Below are positions 46,601 to 52,561 of a DNA stretch of 64,000 nucleotides, one piece after another. The notes beneath the pieces were generated by a model. That model saw only the letters and a program-made list of their open reading frames with translations, had not been told where the DNA came from and did not search any database. A program made the translations under genes and the position numbers. The first letter of the stretch is position 1; each line of letters begins with the position of its first letter. This DNA comes from Bradyrhizobium cajani (GTDB lineage: Bacteria > Pseudomonadota > Alphaproteobacteria > Rhizobiales > Xanthobacteraceae), in the NCBI RefSeq assembly GCF_009759665.1, contig NZ_WQNE01000005.1, positions 1 to 64,000 on the forward strand. The letters run 5' to 3'.

Positions 46601-48048
46601 CGCTGCTCGGTCCGGCCAACAATCCGCGGCGTAACGCCGCGCTGGTCGCGGCTGCGGGCACCAAGCAGGGCGCCGATATCATCACGATGTTCGGGACAAA
46701 GTTCGGTATCGACTACGCGTCCGTGACCGACGCTTACGTGATGAGCGGCAAGGCCGAGAGTTCGACGAACGCTTTGCGCGACATCATCTACGCGAACCTG
46801 CCGAACTATCTCAAGCAGGATGCGGTCGCGTCGTTCCTGGGGACGCCGGACGCTCGGAAATCGTTGACGGGATTCCTGGCCACCCCCACGGGCAAGGCAG
46901 CGCTTGATCAGCTCCACTTCCAGGACCTCTGGAAAGATGGCAGCACCAGCGTAATTGACCGGCAGAAGCTCGACAGCTTCATCGGTGTTCTCGCAAACAC
47001 CGGACTGGACGCCGTCTGGTCGTTCTACAGGACCACACTGTCCCCGCAGGTTCAGGCTGGTTTCTTTGATGTGGCGACGTCGCCCCAGCCGATCATGTCG
47101 GTGCGCCTCGACCAGCTCTTCTTCGCCGAGCTCAAGGCGGTCGGCGTCATCCAGGCGACCGGCACGTCCTCGGACACGCAGCGCGGCTATCGCATGATCG
47201 AAACGATGTTCCCGGCGAGCCTGGGCTACACGGCCAACACGATCGGTGCCGGCGGCAACGGCGCCAGCCAGCTCGTCAAGACCGGCGACATGAACCTGTT
47301 GCACGCAACGGTTCAGACCAAGCTCGGCGGCGATATCTCGATCTTCGGCCCGGGCGGCAGCCTCATCGTCGGCTCGCTCGCAGCCGAACCCAACGCGGCC
47401 CTGAAGCTGCGCGATATCGGCATCCTCACGCTCGGCGGAGGCGCGATCAATAGTTTCACCGACCAGAACGTGCTGGTGAATTCGAGCCGCGTGCTGACGA
47501 CCCAGGGCGGTGACGTGCTGATGTGGAGCTCGAACGGCGATCTCGACGCCGGCCGCGGTTCCAAGACGACGCTGTCGGCGCCGGCGCTCCAGGTGCTGTA
47601 CGACCAGGACGATTACCAGTCGGTCGATCTCGGCGGCTTCGTGACCGGCGCGGGCATCGGCACGCTCAAGGCTTCGCGCGCGGCAAGGGCGTCCAACCTC
47701 TATCTTCTTGCTCCGCGCGGGAAGATCGACTTCGGCACGGCAGGCGTGCAGTCCTCGGGCAACGCGGTCTTTGTCGCGCCCGTCGTCGCCAATTACGGCA
47801 ACTCATCGGTTCAAGGCAGCACGACCGGCGTTCCCACCGTTTCCGTTCCCAATGTCGGCGCGCTGACCGCGGGTTCGAACACCGCGGGCGCTGCAGCCAA
47901 GACGGCGGAAACACCGACCGCGTCCGGCGCCAGCAAGCCGGCCTCGATCTTCATCGTCGAGGTGATCGGCTACGGCGGCGGCGACGGCCAGAATGGCGAG
48001 GCAGGCGGCAGCAAGGAGTCCGACACGACGGGCGACGGCAAGCAGTGA
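34630..48048 (+). CDS. Giant TpsA exoprotein (filamentous haemagglutinin family)
   Basis: A roughly 4472-aa two-partner secretion exoprotein. A signal peptide (MRRAFERSLLCGVSLVALSL, cleavage near GHA) is followed by an Ala/Gln-rich stretch, then the TPS domain at about residues 110-370 with VSVDIQQTQQKSILYWDTFNVG and NRNGI (205-209), matching the NPNGI signature recognised by the TpsB POTRA domains. The rest is thousands of residues of beta-helix-type repeats (patterns such as GSVNLVTDRVSV, GGTITLNAIAGNLELKAG), interrupted near residues 2850-3080 by a different segment with a PPPGGGG linker and GSGYTTP. The C-terminus SIFIVEVIGYGGG resembles the DUF3739 end of haemagglutinin-like proteins. 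Probably a surface adhesin. The start was chosen to give a normal signal peptide; TTG 34549 and GTG 34615 are alternatives. Its TpsB is at 52860. Confidence 0.92.
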   Translation: MRRAFERSLLCGVSLVALSLASGFGHARSLTPGANAVAPTAAAQQAAIQAAQQAAGAAGQAEASLARAAAALAAARKLQSDAAAAARAAGSPVPNGLTTGGLMPLGGNNSDPMAGIKADASKWTGANAPVQTTSANGSKVSVDIQQTQQKSILYWDTFNVGANTTVNFKQSASDWIALNRVMDSGAAPSRILGQINAMGGVYLINRNGIVFGAGSQVNVHTLIASSLDVGKLGASLSERDAFFRDQGIANLNSFSIYDPVGGAATNLIAGDIKVERGASITGNILSDQVSLGSPGSVFLFGANVYNSGSIKVDGGEVAMVAARTIDVVPNGYSALPNSVLGKDDKGTIKFRGTEFRLSQFAASYNPDDPQAPFGYPKTSTYLAGTGAVTHDGLIESSRGIVVMNGDTVSINNPTDASGHTLTDSAGKLLQGVISVDTSIDRNSFVLLRAATSVKMNGVISSLPVDDGAAGLPSTQSFTPAYIEATAQTNVTVGPNGLISAPSAQVALGAKMFRLGSTGGSDSKLIPNLFNQGTTSSGGGNQNGVNPNSNDPQSVLLAPGATIDVAGLRNVELPASYNVIGVKLLAEFADMPLQRPPYATVGADGTGVVYGQTLWIDIRNSGTYSDGTKWVGTPIADASGYVAKVPRSIYQLMTVGGSISLNTDLGTNNGAASVQTAGSVMNVAGGSVKFLPGMVNTTRLIGSDGRIYNIAKADPNMTYVGIAGQFIVKHARWGVTEYWSTPSQVYSAGYTEGHDAGSISVVTVNPSLLGTMYFGSTAGERQISDGQLPLQGSLALTTPSSVQIGASASANYTTQSAYTTHLSDEILSRYGLSSLSVTTNDFVLSSGSTLNLAAGGSLSITAGGAIDIAGTVSAAGGSVNLVTDRVSVSEDFTTSLFKAPKDASGNTIAANVFVGGTIDVSGRFVNDIGRVAGVDAIGPAFTNGGSIAITTTKDSLDVTGGVIDTTGSILLGQGSLLDVSSGGYITASGKAQTVATGVMKGRAGSISLGIYNGKPYTVDPGPHPPTANVARQAFIELDGTLRGYGFENNGSLRIAAADTIRIGGTLQPGEQSSIRIGGIATTLPTSLLTSGGFGSYTIESVRDQWSGAGASIIVSAGTNLSLQQHNFASLVDYTGIPTGTKLGQQAAAELVLLPDNQRKAVDLTLKADTILLDTGSKIVTDPKASITMAAVNDTRVGIKPTDPTWTVPAKSVELRGTIINHGGSVFINSAATHLSSDAKVDLSGTFVANSLFGTVNGPATSGTYIAGGTFAVEAGQLNSVSGQNYYAYSAPSGYLVADTGALVDVSGAAGNIQIANARASISSQWSWSDAGTVSADVNGFAWGGNFAAAGGRYVTADGSVNSDSRANGGTVLLGGGGMLLRQDKSDVVATLAAFRSGATLGALVVSADQLAPFDSVYLYAAAAQGGAARIFSDLPGTIYGELAPSLAPLSISGPLNWRVTNRLEIAASVIQAPTSGSVDARISAPYVLLAGSGNTPAAGISTLTVNAQTIDLQGLPVVNPKPTDAPKGLDFSGFSQVNLIASGDIRLGTLKVANGLKKDPSKDQVPTAEQSSFTGHLFTAGDLLFSAQRIYPVTAVTFTIEAGTTDASGDVKPGNVKFTSPAGSKTTIPLSAGGGVVVHAGTIEQAGNLFAPLGTIALGSTDSAVSKIITQSVVLAPGSLTSVSLADTTVPYGATSDGTNWYYNANQNPLSAPPSKGLILSGSTVTRSDGSTIDLRGGGDLQAMEWIQGKGGSRDVLAGQNVYALVPTVNDPIAAYDIHLATARSTDNGATITAGDSVPLPGQQITLDGGSGIPAGTYTLYPAHYATLPGAMRVTVYAKDNTGKNLPTGTKLPDGTVLVTGNYTQSTVPGKQSSGQTVFAVQTSPVWQQYSEYSFTGANSYYAQLAAKQNITAPRLPMDAGRLSISALQSIAMHGVALTLPGRDGSGNIGRGSELDISAPKLAVIGHAGYVNNDVPAGYVGVDVSQINGFESVLIGGSRSDIATGTLITPTASNVVVDTRGETLSAPEILMVAQQTGQWQEVKQLVTIGSTSVLLDVPVYVPVDGTGTITVKSGSVIETKGTVHAGLGRHYVVVSDGQAPVTAESIAAALGGTLSGSQIVGADLTKLPAFNKATQQILSYYANGGPQQPGRGALFAASNDPTLRLTGPSKTGVSVPDLTISFKEVTASDVTNIPGLPTGQVSGSLTLPGGNTADSGKVVIADGTRISTGTLTLQGTASNNAIAVNTTNLHANLVNLVAPSIGIGSANAVAGKSLVLPSNSAQFAHVQTLALRALSGPITVYGDFNSGARSLTLDANGIALGLDGGLARDARISASDTITLTNTAGPAFSGGMAANGNSLQFAAREIDLGSGVVNGSAPATYMTIAGYSSVGLTASDRVLVKGPGMLTLGVSNTDKVDLTVTTPSMLVAGATATKSQSFAITGYAGNVTIEDIVPRTGVAERPADSSEVGGSLQITASNITVASTIQAQGGTITLNAIAGNLELKAGAYLSAAGYKKTLVDVDTYAPGGKVVLNADIGTSFLPVVPGAGQVKIDASSVIDVAQPAGGLGYGGEIDVNAVRGGATVAGILRGHGGAGLGGRFKLDTKDAADLTALSDTLLAGGLTGAVDIHTRTGNLELLAGHTLKANAITLTADDTAWDSGDASKQFGQIKIRGRIDATGYGGKTIDGSGQAGGKVGLYGANSVFLASSGVIDASTTHADERGGDVTIGIGWDAKSKIWLQQGTQINVSGGTRGGLSGGTVTFRAPLDGNNDVKIAAISNVANPSGTHGTSFYADGDKTFDALPVIDATNNINDRSKVSIVGARSVAVNGFIAFDTAAGSHGIDGSSLGWFGTIDTAGWYKGVDTNGNLIPATEGTWTNVTGWKFLRVDNGTGLTASTVPRGPVSIKNSAGATVATVTAIMGVDSFTPSQTFPQYANMTVPVVFPPPGGGGEAAQGHAEVAADGTATIKIDKAGSGYTTPVATIQVGDVRDVTPKFQFGLQSKLRINDVQVSLTPGATGFDGSSLTSIPLGIATVWFTQVSNLSGTTKQVTVNGSTSLQFVPDTKDYIPLTSSGVFAFDPTQQGKPGVASFTGGAGTGHAFFGDTISQITKGNWAYNGQRYGFTNLFSRLSPLVASLGADVVHVQPGVDLVNSKGDITVSSNWNLAAGAAGNLAKTSDGVSYFDYGSSYVNFAYRLATPWGGLDAGVLTLRAAGNINVNASISDGFFQFADYLDPTYASKVASYFALTGNLRSIDFDQIYLNDYASNTLLIAPYKAGDVGNGVSPSSKDLASADLFPHTLLVCTIDCTQANIKAVTAPSSWSYILTAGADVSSANPTARVPLANGKGDVIVDKHGSYDQTLVGGATVSGVNIPTMIRTGTGNITVSAARDVFMKDTAAPGVIYAAGVNTETNANPYGSNLAVNDPNGFFEPRVMTYGTAAATAASELYYGPPTAAAFPEKGGDVVIDAQRDIIGNTKVIEKDNISKRVPQYYQPWLLSNSGVTPNANISAFGAGVFAPSTQIASQSAWWIQYGSFQQGFLSAGGNVSVLAGRNMLGVSVSAPTTGRVTGGLSANSTPVTHVYGSGNMVVRAGGDIKGGSFYEGSGHASIVAGGDIGQNGYVYKDSSSALQLPDVPLLAVDTGQITMTANGSITMAGVVNPAALHAQQPSRSNPLEIATDPANPLYMDTYGPDSKVRLVARSGDLTITIAPPTISTNSNSSYGRGAAGTYPASFEAVALQGNLTTTGISDLLKVASAGVLVPGIVLSPSEHGTFNLLAQGSIDLTFGYPADTTTPQKIARPIISAGPSLIDAAFDPYRPNSGNGASSSRAILAHERDDADGLDTTARIYAVTGDIKATGTYGARNSSRPERLYQRVEINRPASIYAGRDIVDLNIIVQNIHTADVSSIVAGRNITYTGYNNGGGIQVAGPGFLVVQAGGDIGPFLPAAHNNASEAPVQEGIVSVGNSSETPVGNLYTSSETATTAGSVGIYNQALLGPANNPRRNAALVAAAGTKQGADIITMFGTKFGIDYASVTDAYVMSGKAESSTNALRDIIYANLPNYLKQDAVASFLGTPDARKSLTGFLATPTGKAALDQLHFQDLWKDGSTSVIDRQKLDSFIGVLANTGLDAVWSFYRTTLSPQVQAGFFDVATSPQPIMSVRLDQLFFAELKAVGVIQATGTSSDTQRGYRMIETMFPASLGYTANTIGAGGNGASQLVKTGDMNLLHATVQTKLGGDISIFGPGGSLIVGSLAAEPNAALKLRDIGILTLGGGAINSFTDQNVLVNSSRVLTTQGGDVLMWSSNGDLDAGRGSKTTLSAPALQVLYDQDDYQSVDLGGFVTGAGIGTLKASRAARASNLYLLAPRGKIDFGTAGVQSSGNAVFVAPVVANYGNSSVQGSTTGVPTVSVPNVGALTAGSNTAGAAAKTAETPTASGASKPASIFIVEVIGYGGGDGQNGEAGGSKESDTTGDGKQ

Positions 48049-48417
48049 CCCGCACACGTTGCGACCGGGCGTGATCGTCTCGCAACCGCTGCGTCAATTT
48101 GCGCATGTCATGTTGGCCCGGCCCGTCGGTGATCGAGAAGGTCGCGCGCAGATGATGCGTGGGGCCTCGCCGAACGTGACAGTTCGATGATACGGCGAGC
48201 TGCAAATCAATGCAGATTTTGGCACGCCGCGCGGGTTCGCCACCGAACGACCACTTTCCGTCCGAAAATCTGACTCTTTGTTTAAGATCGGTCACAGCAA
48301 CGATAAGAAACATACCTACAAGGATGGCAACAGGCTTCGTAGTTGAGGGCAGTGGGCTGCTGTCCGTACGGGTTTGGCAAGCCTGCCTGTTTTTGAAATT
48401 GTGTTTTGGGGGGTGAT
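48049..48417. promoter_or_regulatory. Intergenic region after TpsA
   Basis: 369 nt without a credible gene. The 3' part (48250-48340) is AT-richer and probably contains the promoter of the small coiled-coil gene. A GGGGGG tract just before the ATG at 48418 is its ribosome-binding site. No convincing intrinsic terminator for tpsA was seen. Confidence 0.35.
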
Positions 48418-48642
48418 ATGCGCGCGACAAATCCGATTGAACCGGTCTGCCCGGAGTCCGCGCTTCCGACCTCCAACACGAACATCAAGGCCAACGTCTA
48501 CGATCTTGGGCTGAAGCAGGACGAAAGCGGCCGGCTTCGCCGCATCAGGGACCTCGAGCACGAGAATGCGTTGCTGATGCGTATGGTCCTGGAGACCCAG
48601 ATCGAGATCGCGCGGCTGCGCGAGCTGTTGACCTCAAATTGA
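48418..48642 (+). CDS. Small leucine-zipper-like protein
   Basis: A 74-aa protein of unknown function. Residues about 40-72 form a predicted coiled coil with heptad leucines (RIRDLEHENALLMRM, IARLRELL). The DLEHENA-LL pattern resembles the C-terminal zipper of IS3-type OrfA proteins and of the HTH protein encoded at 63040 in this window (RLEFENAQLRRLV), but here there is no helix-turn-helix. The ATG at 48418 follows a GGGGGGTGAT tract. It lies between tpsA and the Wza-like gene, on the same strand as both. It is likely real because of its good ribosome-binding site and coherent composition; its role could be oligomerisation or regulation, but that is not shown. Confidence 0.65.
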   Translation: MRATNPIEPVCPESALPTSNTNIKANVYDLGLKQDESGRLRRIRDLEHENALLMRMVLETQIEIARLRELLTSN

Positions 48643-48981
48643 CATGACCTGAACCGGCTGCCGTTTCTCTCGGCCGGCCGGCCGCATCTCGTCGTTCGAC
48701 CCGAACCGTCGGGGCACCCTTGGTGGAAGCTGCAGGTGTCGCCGCGCTTTTCGCTGCGCCCATCAGGCCGTCGGTCTTGCACGACCGCGGGATGGGCTTC
48801 TCGGCAAGCTGCCGGAAATTCTCGCGCGCGAACGCGCTGTTTTCGCAATTGCGGTGCGCGCGGCGTCTACTCAGCAGGAACCTCACATTGCCTGCGCCAG
48901 TCGCGCGGGAGGCATGCCGGCGCCGTAAGGCGTGCTGCAGGCCTGTCCGAGTGTGGGGCAGCTCGGTGTGAAGCGAACGTC
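48643..48981. other. Intergenic region before the polysaccharide export gene
   Basis: 339 nt in which I see no supported gene. An open frame continues upstream of the Wza-like ATG to 48736, but its translation is Arg/Ser/Cys-rich and does not look like protein. A promoter for the export gene is expected here; no clear motif was identified. Confidence 0.35.
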
Positions 48982-50190
48982 ATGCGGTTTGGAAAGTTTC
49001 TGTCGATCGCATGCGCCCTGATCTGGTCCGCCGTTCTGGGTGGCTGCGGCTTTGTGCCGATGGCAGGTCCGGCGAGCCTCGATGTCAGGAACGAGAACAC
49101 GACCACGCTGCCGTTCGCGGTCGTCAAGCTCAATCCGGACGTGGTCCAGATGCTCGAGAAGTTCGAGCCCAACGGTTTGCCTGGATTCCTGACGGACTCG
49201 CGTCCGCCCTCGAGCATCAAGTACGGCATCGGCGACATCATCAGCGTCACGATCTTCGAAGCGTCGGCGGGCGGTCTCTACGTGCCGCTGGAGGCGGGCG
49301 TGCGTCCCGGCAATTTCGTGAACCTGCCGGACCAGGCGGTCGACAATGACGGCAACATCACCGTACCCTATGCTGGCAGGATCCGCGCCGCGGGCCGCAC
49401 CAATGTGCAGGTCCAGGAGGACATCCTCGCGCAGATCAAGAAGCGCGCGATCGATCCGCAGGTCGTGGTCACGTCCAACCAGCAGCGCTCTTCGCTTGTC
49501 AGCGTGTTCGGGGAGGTGAGGACGCCCGTACGTTTCCCGATGCCTTCGGCCGGGGCGCAGGACCGGATCACCGACGCGATCACGCGGGCAGGTGGCATCA
49601 GCGGAGCCGGCTGGGAGACCTGGGTCGTGCTGGAGCGCAACGGCAAGCGCGCCACGGTGCCGTTCGGCAATCTCGTCTACTTCCCCGCCAGCAACGTCTT
49701 CGTGCAGCCCGGCGACCGCATCTATCTCTACCGCGAGCCGATGAAATTCATCGCGTTCGGTGCCACCGGTCAGCAGGGGGAGTTCAACTTCGACGCCTGG
49801 CGTATCAACCTGACACAGGCGGTCGCGAAGGCGCGCGGTCTGCTCGATCTCCAGGCCGATCCCGCCTCCGTATTCCTCTATCGCCGCGAGCCGCGCGAGG
49901 TGGCGCAGCGGCTCGGGGTCGACTGCTCCAAATTCGACGGCGATTCCGTGCCGATTGTCTTCAACGTCAACTTTCAGGATCCGGCCGGATATTTCATCGC
50001 CACCAAGATGTCGATGCGTCCGTTCGACGTGGTCTATGCCGCCAACGCACCTCAGGTCGATGTCACCAAGGTCCTGAACTTCATCAACACGACCCTCGTC
50101 ACCGCCGAGAGCGGCGTGACCCTCACCAATAACATCCGCTTCCCCGGGCCGACGTCGTCGACGACTACAATCACCACCATAAGCCCCTGA
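48982..50190 (+). CDS. Polysaccharide export lipoprotein (Wza/KpsD-like)
   Basis: A 402-aa outer-membrane polysaccharide export protein. The lipoprotein signal ends in LGGC with the lipid-modified Cys at residue 22. The Poly_export domain is visible in IKYGIGDIISVTIFEASAGG, followed by DNDGNITVPYAGRIRAAGRT and two SLBB-like segments (VSVFGEVRTPVRFPM, DAITRAGGISG). It would form the outer-membrane channel for the polymer built by the genes at 5358-25950 and the initiating transferase at 61369. The ATG at 48982 is preferred because it places the signal peptide correctly. The C-terminal tail is Thr/Ser-rich. It is encoded between the TpsA and TpsB genes, an example of the two systems being interleaved. 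Confidence 0.92.
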   Translation: MRFGKFLSIACALIWSAVLGGCGFVPMAGPASLDVRNENTTTLPFAVVKLNPDVVQMLEKFEPNGLPGFLTDSRPPSSIKYGIGDIISVTIFEASAGGLYVPLEAGVRPGNFVNLPDQAVDNDGNITVPYAGRIRAAGRTNVQVQEDILAQIKKRAIDPQVVVTSNQQRSSLVSVFGEVRTPVRFPMPSAGAQDRITDAITRAGGISGAGWETWVVLERNGKRATVPFGNLVYFPASNVFVQPGDRIYLYREPMKFIAFGATGQQGEFNFDAWRINLTQAVAKARGLLDLQADPASVFLYRREPREVAQRLGVDCSKFDGDSVPIVFNVNFQDPAGYFIATKMSMRPFDVVYAANAPQVDVTKVLNFINTTLVTAESGVTLTNNIRFPGPTSSTTTITTISP

Positions 50191-50363
50191 TCGCGATGAA
50201 ATCGTGCGTGGCACCTCGATCGGTGGCAACGACCGCATCTTGGCTTGACGGCGCAACCGCAAATGTTACTCATCGTGCGGGATCGAGTCCGGCCGTATCG
50301 AATTACGTTAATGTTCGCGCTCGATCCTTGAGCGGGGCAAGCCGGCGAGCAGAGGAACGGGCC
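50191..50363. promoter_or_regulatory. Short upstream region with AATGTTA motif
   Basis: The 173-nt gap upstream of the small secreted protein carries AATGTTA at 50262-50268 and a further related ACGTTAATGTTCG at about 50305-50317, the same AT-rich word found upstream of tpsA and the PstS-like gene. It probably contains the promoter of the gene pair at 50364-51634. AGAGGAA upstream of the ATG is a fair ribosome-binding site. Confidence 0.45.
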
Positions 50364-50780
50364 ATGGGCCGAACTTTGCAGAGGTTCGTAGTTTCCGGCG
50401 GGTGGCTCATCGCCATTGGGCTCCTTGCAATGGCCGCACCTGCCGCGGCCCAGTCGCCCGGTCCGGGTCCGATCAATCCGCCGCCGGCGGAGCGGCCGGG
50501 CACGATCATCGGCGGCCAGCCCGCGGGCCATCTGGAACGCTGCGTCGACGTGCAGATCGGAAACGAGAGTGCTTTCGGCTGTCTCAATCAGAAGCTCAGG
50601 CGCGAGGTGGACAAGGTCAATCCTTCCCTCAACCTGCCGCCGGTCGATGCGCGTTCGCCCGATGTGCGCGTCGGCAATGTGAACGAGGCGGCCGTTCGCC
50701 AGCAATATGGCTCCAACTATGGCCGGTCGGCATTTCCATTCCGGCCGCCATCGGTCACCAACATTGTGCCACGCCGCTGA
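50364..50780 (+). CDS. Small secreted protein of unknown function
   Basis: A 138-aa protein with a clear signal peptide (WLIAIGLLAMAAPAAAQ). The mature part is hydrophilic and Pro-rich (GPGPINPPPAERPG) with two Cys (ERCVDVQ and FGCLNQK) that may form a disulfide, and a conserved-looking SLNLPPVDARSPDVRVGNVNE segment. I do not recognise a family. The ATG at 50364 follows AGAGGAACGG; the longer frame to 50196 is not credible. The stop overlaps the lytic transglycosylase start as TGATG, so the two are coupled and probably act in the same envelope process. Confidence 0.75.
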   Translation: MGRTLQRFVVSGGWLIAIGLLAMAAPAAAQSPGPGPINPPPAERPGTIIGGQPAGHLERCVDVQIGNESAFGCLNQKLRREVDKVNPSLNLPPVDARSPDVRVGNVNEAAVRQQYGSNYGRSAFPFRPPSVTNIVPRR

Positions 50781-51634
50781 TGTTCGCATTGTCCTCACAG
50801 ACGACGGCCAAGCGTGGCATGCACCGGTCGTGGCCGCTTGCAGCACTCGCCATGCTGCTCGTGGTGAGCGGCGAGGGGCGGGCAGAGGATGAGGCCAGCG
50901 GCAAGACCGAGACCGGAAGCATCGCCGCTGCCGCTGATGATGCGGATGACAGTGGGGTGGAACCCCTGGTGCTGGAGCGATTTGCGCCGCGGCCTCTGAC
51001 CGCGGCCGATCTTCCTCCCGCGAACCCGCTGCTCGCCAACTATGCCTACCGGACGAGCGCCATGTTCGGCCGCGACTGGCGCGCCGGCCGCGCCGAGTAC
51101 CGCCAACTCGTCGAGCGTGAATCGCTCGCTTTCGGCCTGCCGCCGGCACTTGTCGATGCGGTGATGGCCGTCGAGAGCCGGTACAATCCCGGCGTCGTCG
51201 GCATGGACGGCGAGGTCGGATTGATGCAGGTGATGCTGCCGACCGCGCGAATGATGGGCTTTGCCGGCACGCCGGCGGAACTCGCTTCGCCGGAGGTCAA
51301 CGTGCACTACGGCGTCCGCTATCTCGCCGGCGCCTGGCGGCGTGCCAACGGCGATCTCTGCACAGCGGCGATGAAATACCGCGCCGGCCACGGCGAGACG
51401 CGATTTTCCTACCTGTCGGTCGAGTACTGCACGCGCGTCCGTGCGCATCTGACCGCCAACGGCGTCGCGGTCACGGGCTCCGTGCCGCAGCCGACTTTCG
51501 GTAGGCCCTCCGGCGGGGGCGGAGCGTCCCGCGGCAGCCGCGTCCTCACGTCGGGCAGCACGATCAATTTCGCCGCCCTCAACACGCGCCTGCGCGGCGT
51601 GGTCGAGCGCCGGGCGCCGTCCGATCTGCGCTGA
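50780..51634 (+). CDS. Lytic transglycosylase (SLT domain)
   Basis: A 284-aa periplasmic enzyme that should cleave peptidoglycan glycan strands. After a short N-terminal extension comes a hydrophobic signal segment (WPLAALAMLLVVSGEGRA). The SLT domain has ALVDAVMAVESRYNPGVVG, with Glu132 as the catalytic acid, then GEVGLMQVMLPTARMMG and VHYGVRYLAGAWRRANGD, all typical of the goose-lysozyme-like family. The C-terminus is Gly/Ser-rich and basic. The ATG at 50780 overlaps the previous stop by one base; an ATG at 50819 directly before the signal segment is an equally good start. Such enzymes often make room for envelope-spanning secretion machines, which fits the T2SS/TPS context. Its stop faces the convergent DUF4880 gene. 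Confidence 0.9.
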   Translation: MFALSSQTTAKRGMHRSWPLAALAMLLVVSGEGRAEDEASGKTETGSIAAAADDADDSGVEPLVLERFAPRPLTAADLPPANPLLANYAYRTSAMFGRDWRAGRAEYRQLVERESLAFGLPPALVDAVMAVESRYNPGVVGMDGEVGLMQVMLPTARMMGFAGTPAELASPEVNVHYGVRYLAGAWRRANGDLCTAAMKYRAGHGETRFSYLSVEYCTRVRAHLTANGVAVTGSVPQPTFGRPSGGGGASRGSRVLTSGSTINFAALNTRLRGVVERRAPSDLR

Positions 51635-51687
51635 CAGAAGCTGATCGAGAGAGTGCGCCTCGCGCTCCGCCGTTCAGGCGTTGCACG

Positions 51688-51951
51688 TCATGCGCGCGCT
51701 TTGCTCTTGGGGGGGCGCCGCCGCCGGCTTGCCGGCGGGGGGCGTCCGGTCGCAAGTGCCTGGCCGATGGCGCGCCAGCATTTCACGGCATCACGGAAGG
51801 CATGTTCATGCGCGGTGCTTCGTCCGCGCCAGTCCATCAGTTGCTCTGCATCGGCGAGCGTCGCCTCGCCCGACTTGAGGCGCGTGATCCATGACAGGGC
51901 TTCACGGATTAACGGATCTAAGTGATCGACCTGATGGCTTCGCTTCGTCAC
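51688..51951 (-). CDS. Stand-alone FecR N-terminal (DUF4880) anti-sigma fragment
   Basis: An 87-aa protein that consists only of the cytoplasmic N-terminal domain of FecR-type sigma regulators: REALSWITRLKSGEATLADAEQLMDWRGRS and HEHAFRDAVKCWRAIG. The tail is Arg/Pro/Lys-rich. Full FecR proteins are about 300 aa with a membrane helix and periplasmic signalling domain, both missing here. The frame opens with a GTG at 51951, inside the 3' end of the ECF sigma gene (50-nt overlap), so coupling is likely. It may bind or activate the adjacent sigma factor directly without a membrane signal, or be a degenerate remnant. The overlap and intact domain favour a functional gene. Confidence 0.75.
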   Translation of the reverse strand: MTKRSHQVDHLDPLIREALSWITRLKSGEATLADAEQLMDWRGRSTAHEHAFRDAVKCWRAIGQALATGRPPPASRRRRPPKSKARA

Positions 51952-52561
51952 GATCCAGCGCTTTCCCGCTCACGCCGGCCGTGAGCGGGTGCTCGCGATC
52001 GACATATCTCTGTACGTAAGACGAAGCGGGACGTTGAAAACCGAATTTGGCGCGGGTGGGGCGTTTGAGGCGCTCGGCGCAATGTTCGACCGCCTGCTTG
52101 AGGTCGGTCTCGACCGTGCGAACGGTGACGCCGAGAAGGGCCGCGATCTCGCGGTTTGGCATGCCGTCGATGCGCGAGAGCGTCAGCACGCGCCGGCGGC
52201 GCTCGGGCAGCTCGGCGATCGCGTGCCGGAGCAGATTGACCTCGGAGCGGTCCTCGATCACGCGGGCGGCATCGGGCCGGTCATCGGGAATCTCGAGCAG
52301 CGTATCGACCTCGTCGGCGGTGAGGCGGCGTCTCTCGGCGCGGCGGCGATCGGCGGCGATGTTGAGCGCAATGCGGAAGAGATAGGCTTTGGGGCTGCGC
52401 ACCGGCCCGAGCTCGCGCATGCCTTCGAGACGAAGATAGGTTTCGTTCAGCGCTTCGGACGCGAGGTCGGGAGAGCCCAGGCGGCGCGTCAACCGCCGAT
52501 CGAAGTCGACATACTCCGCGAGCAAAAGGCTCCGCAAGCTGCTGATGCTGTCGATGGTCAT
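51902..52561 (-). CDS. ECF sigma factor, FecI type
   Basis: A 219-aa RNA polymerase sigma factor of the extracytoplasmic-function group. Region 2 is seen in FDRRLTRRLGSPDLASEALNE and SPKAYLFRIALNIAADRRRAE; region 4 in AELPERRRRVLTLSRIDGM and IAALLGVTVRTVETDLKQAV, the latter being the DNA-binding helix-turn-helix. The spacing and motifs match FecI/PupI-like sigma factors. The ATG at 52561 is preferred over an upstream start at 52618. The C-terminal 45 residues (after RPTRAKFGF) are an unusual polar extension whose coding region overlaps the DUF4880 gene. It is divergent from the tpsB operon; in P. aeruginosa the related locus is controlled by the ECF sigma VreI, so control of the nearby TPS genes is a reasonable inference. 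Confidence 0.92.
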   Translation of the reverse strand: MTIDSISSLRSLLLAEYVDFDRRLTRRLGSPDLASEALNETYLRLEGMRELGPVRSPKAYLFRIALNIAADRRRAERRRLTADEVDTLLEIPDDRPDAARVIEDRSEVNLLRHAIAELPERRRRVLTLSRIDGMPNREIAALLGVTVRTVETDLKQAVEHCAERLKRPTRAKFGFQRPASSYVQRYVDREHPLTAGVSGKALDRDEAKPSGRSLRSVNP

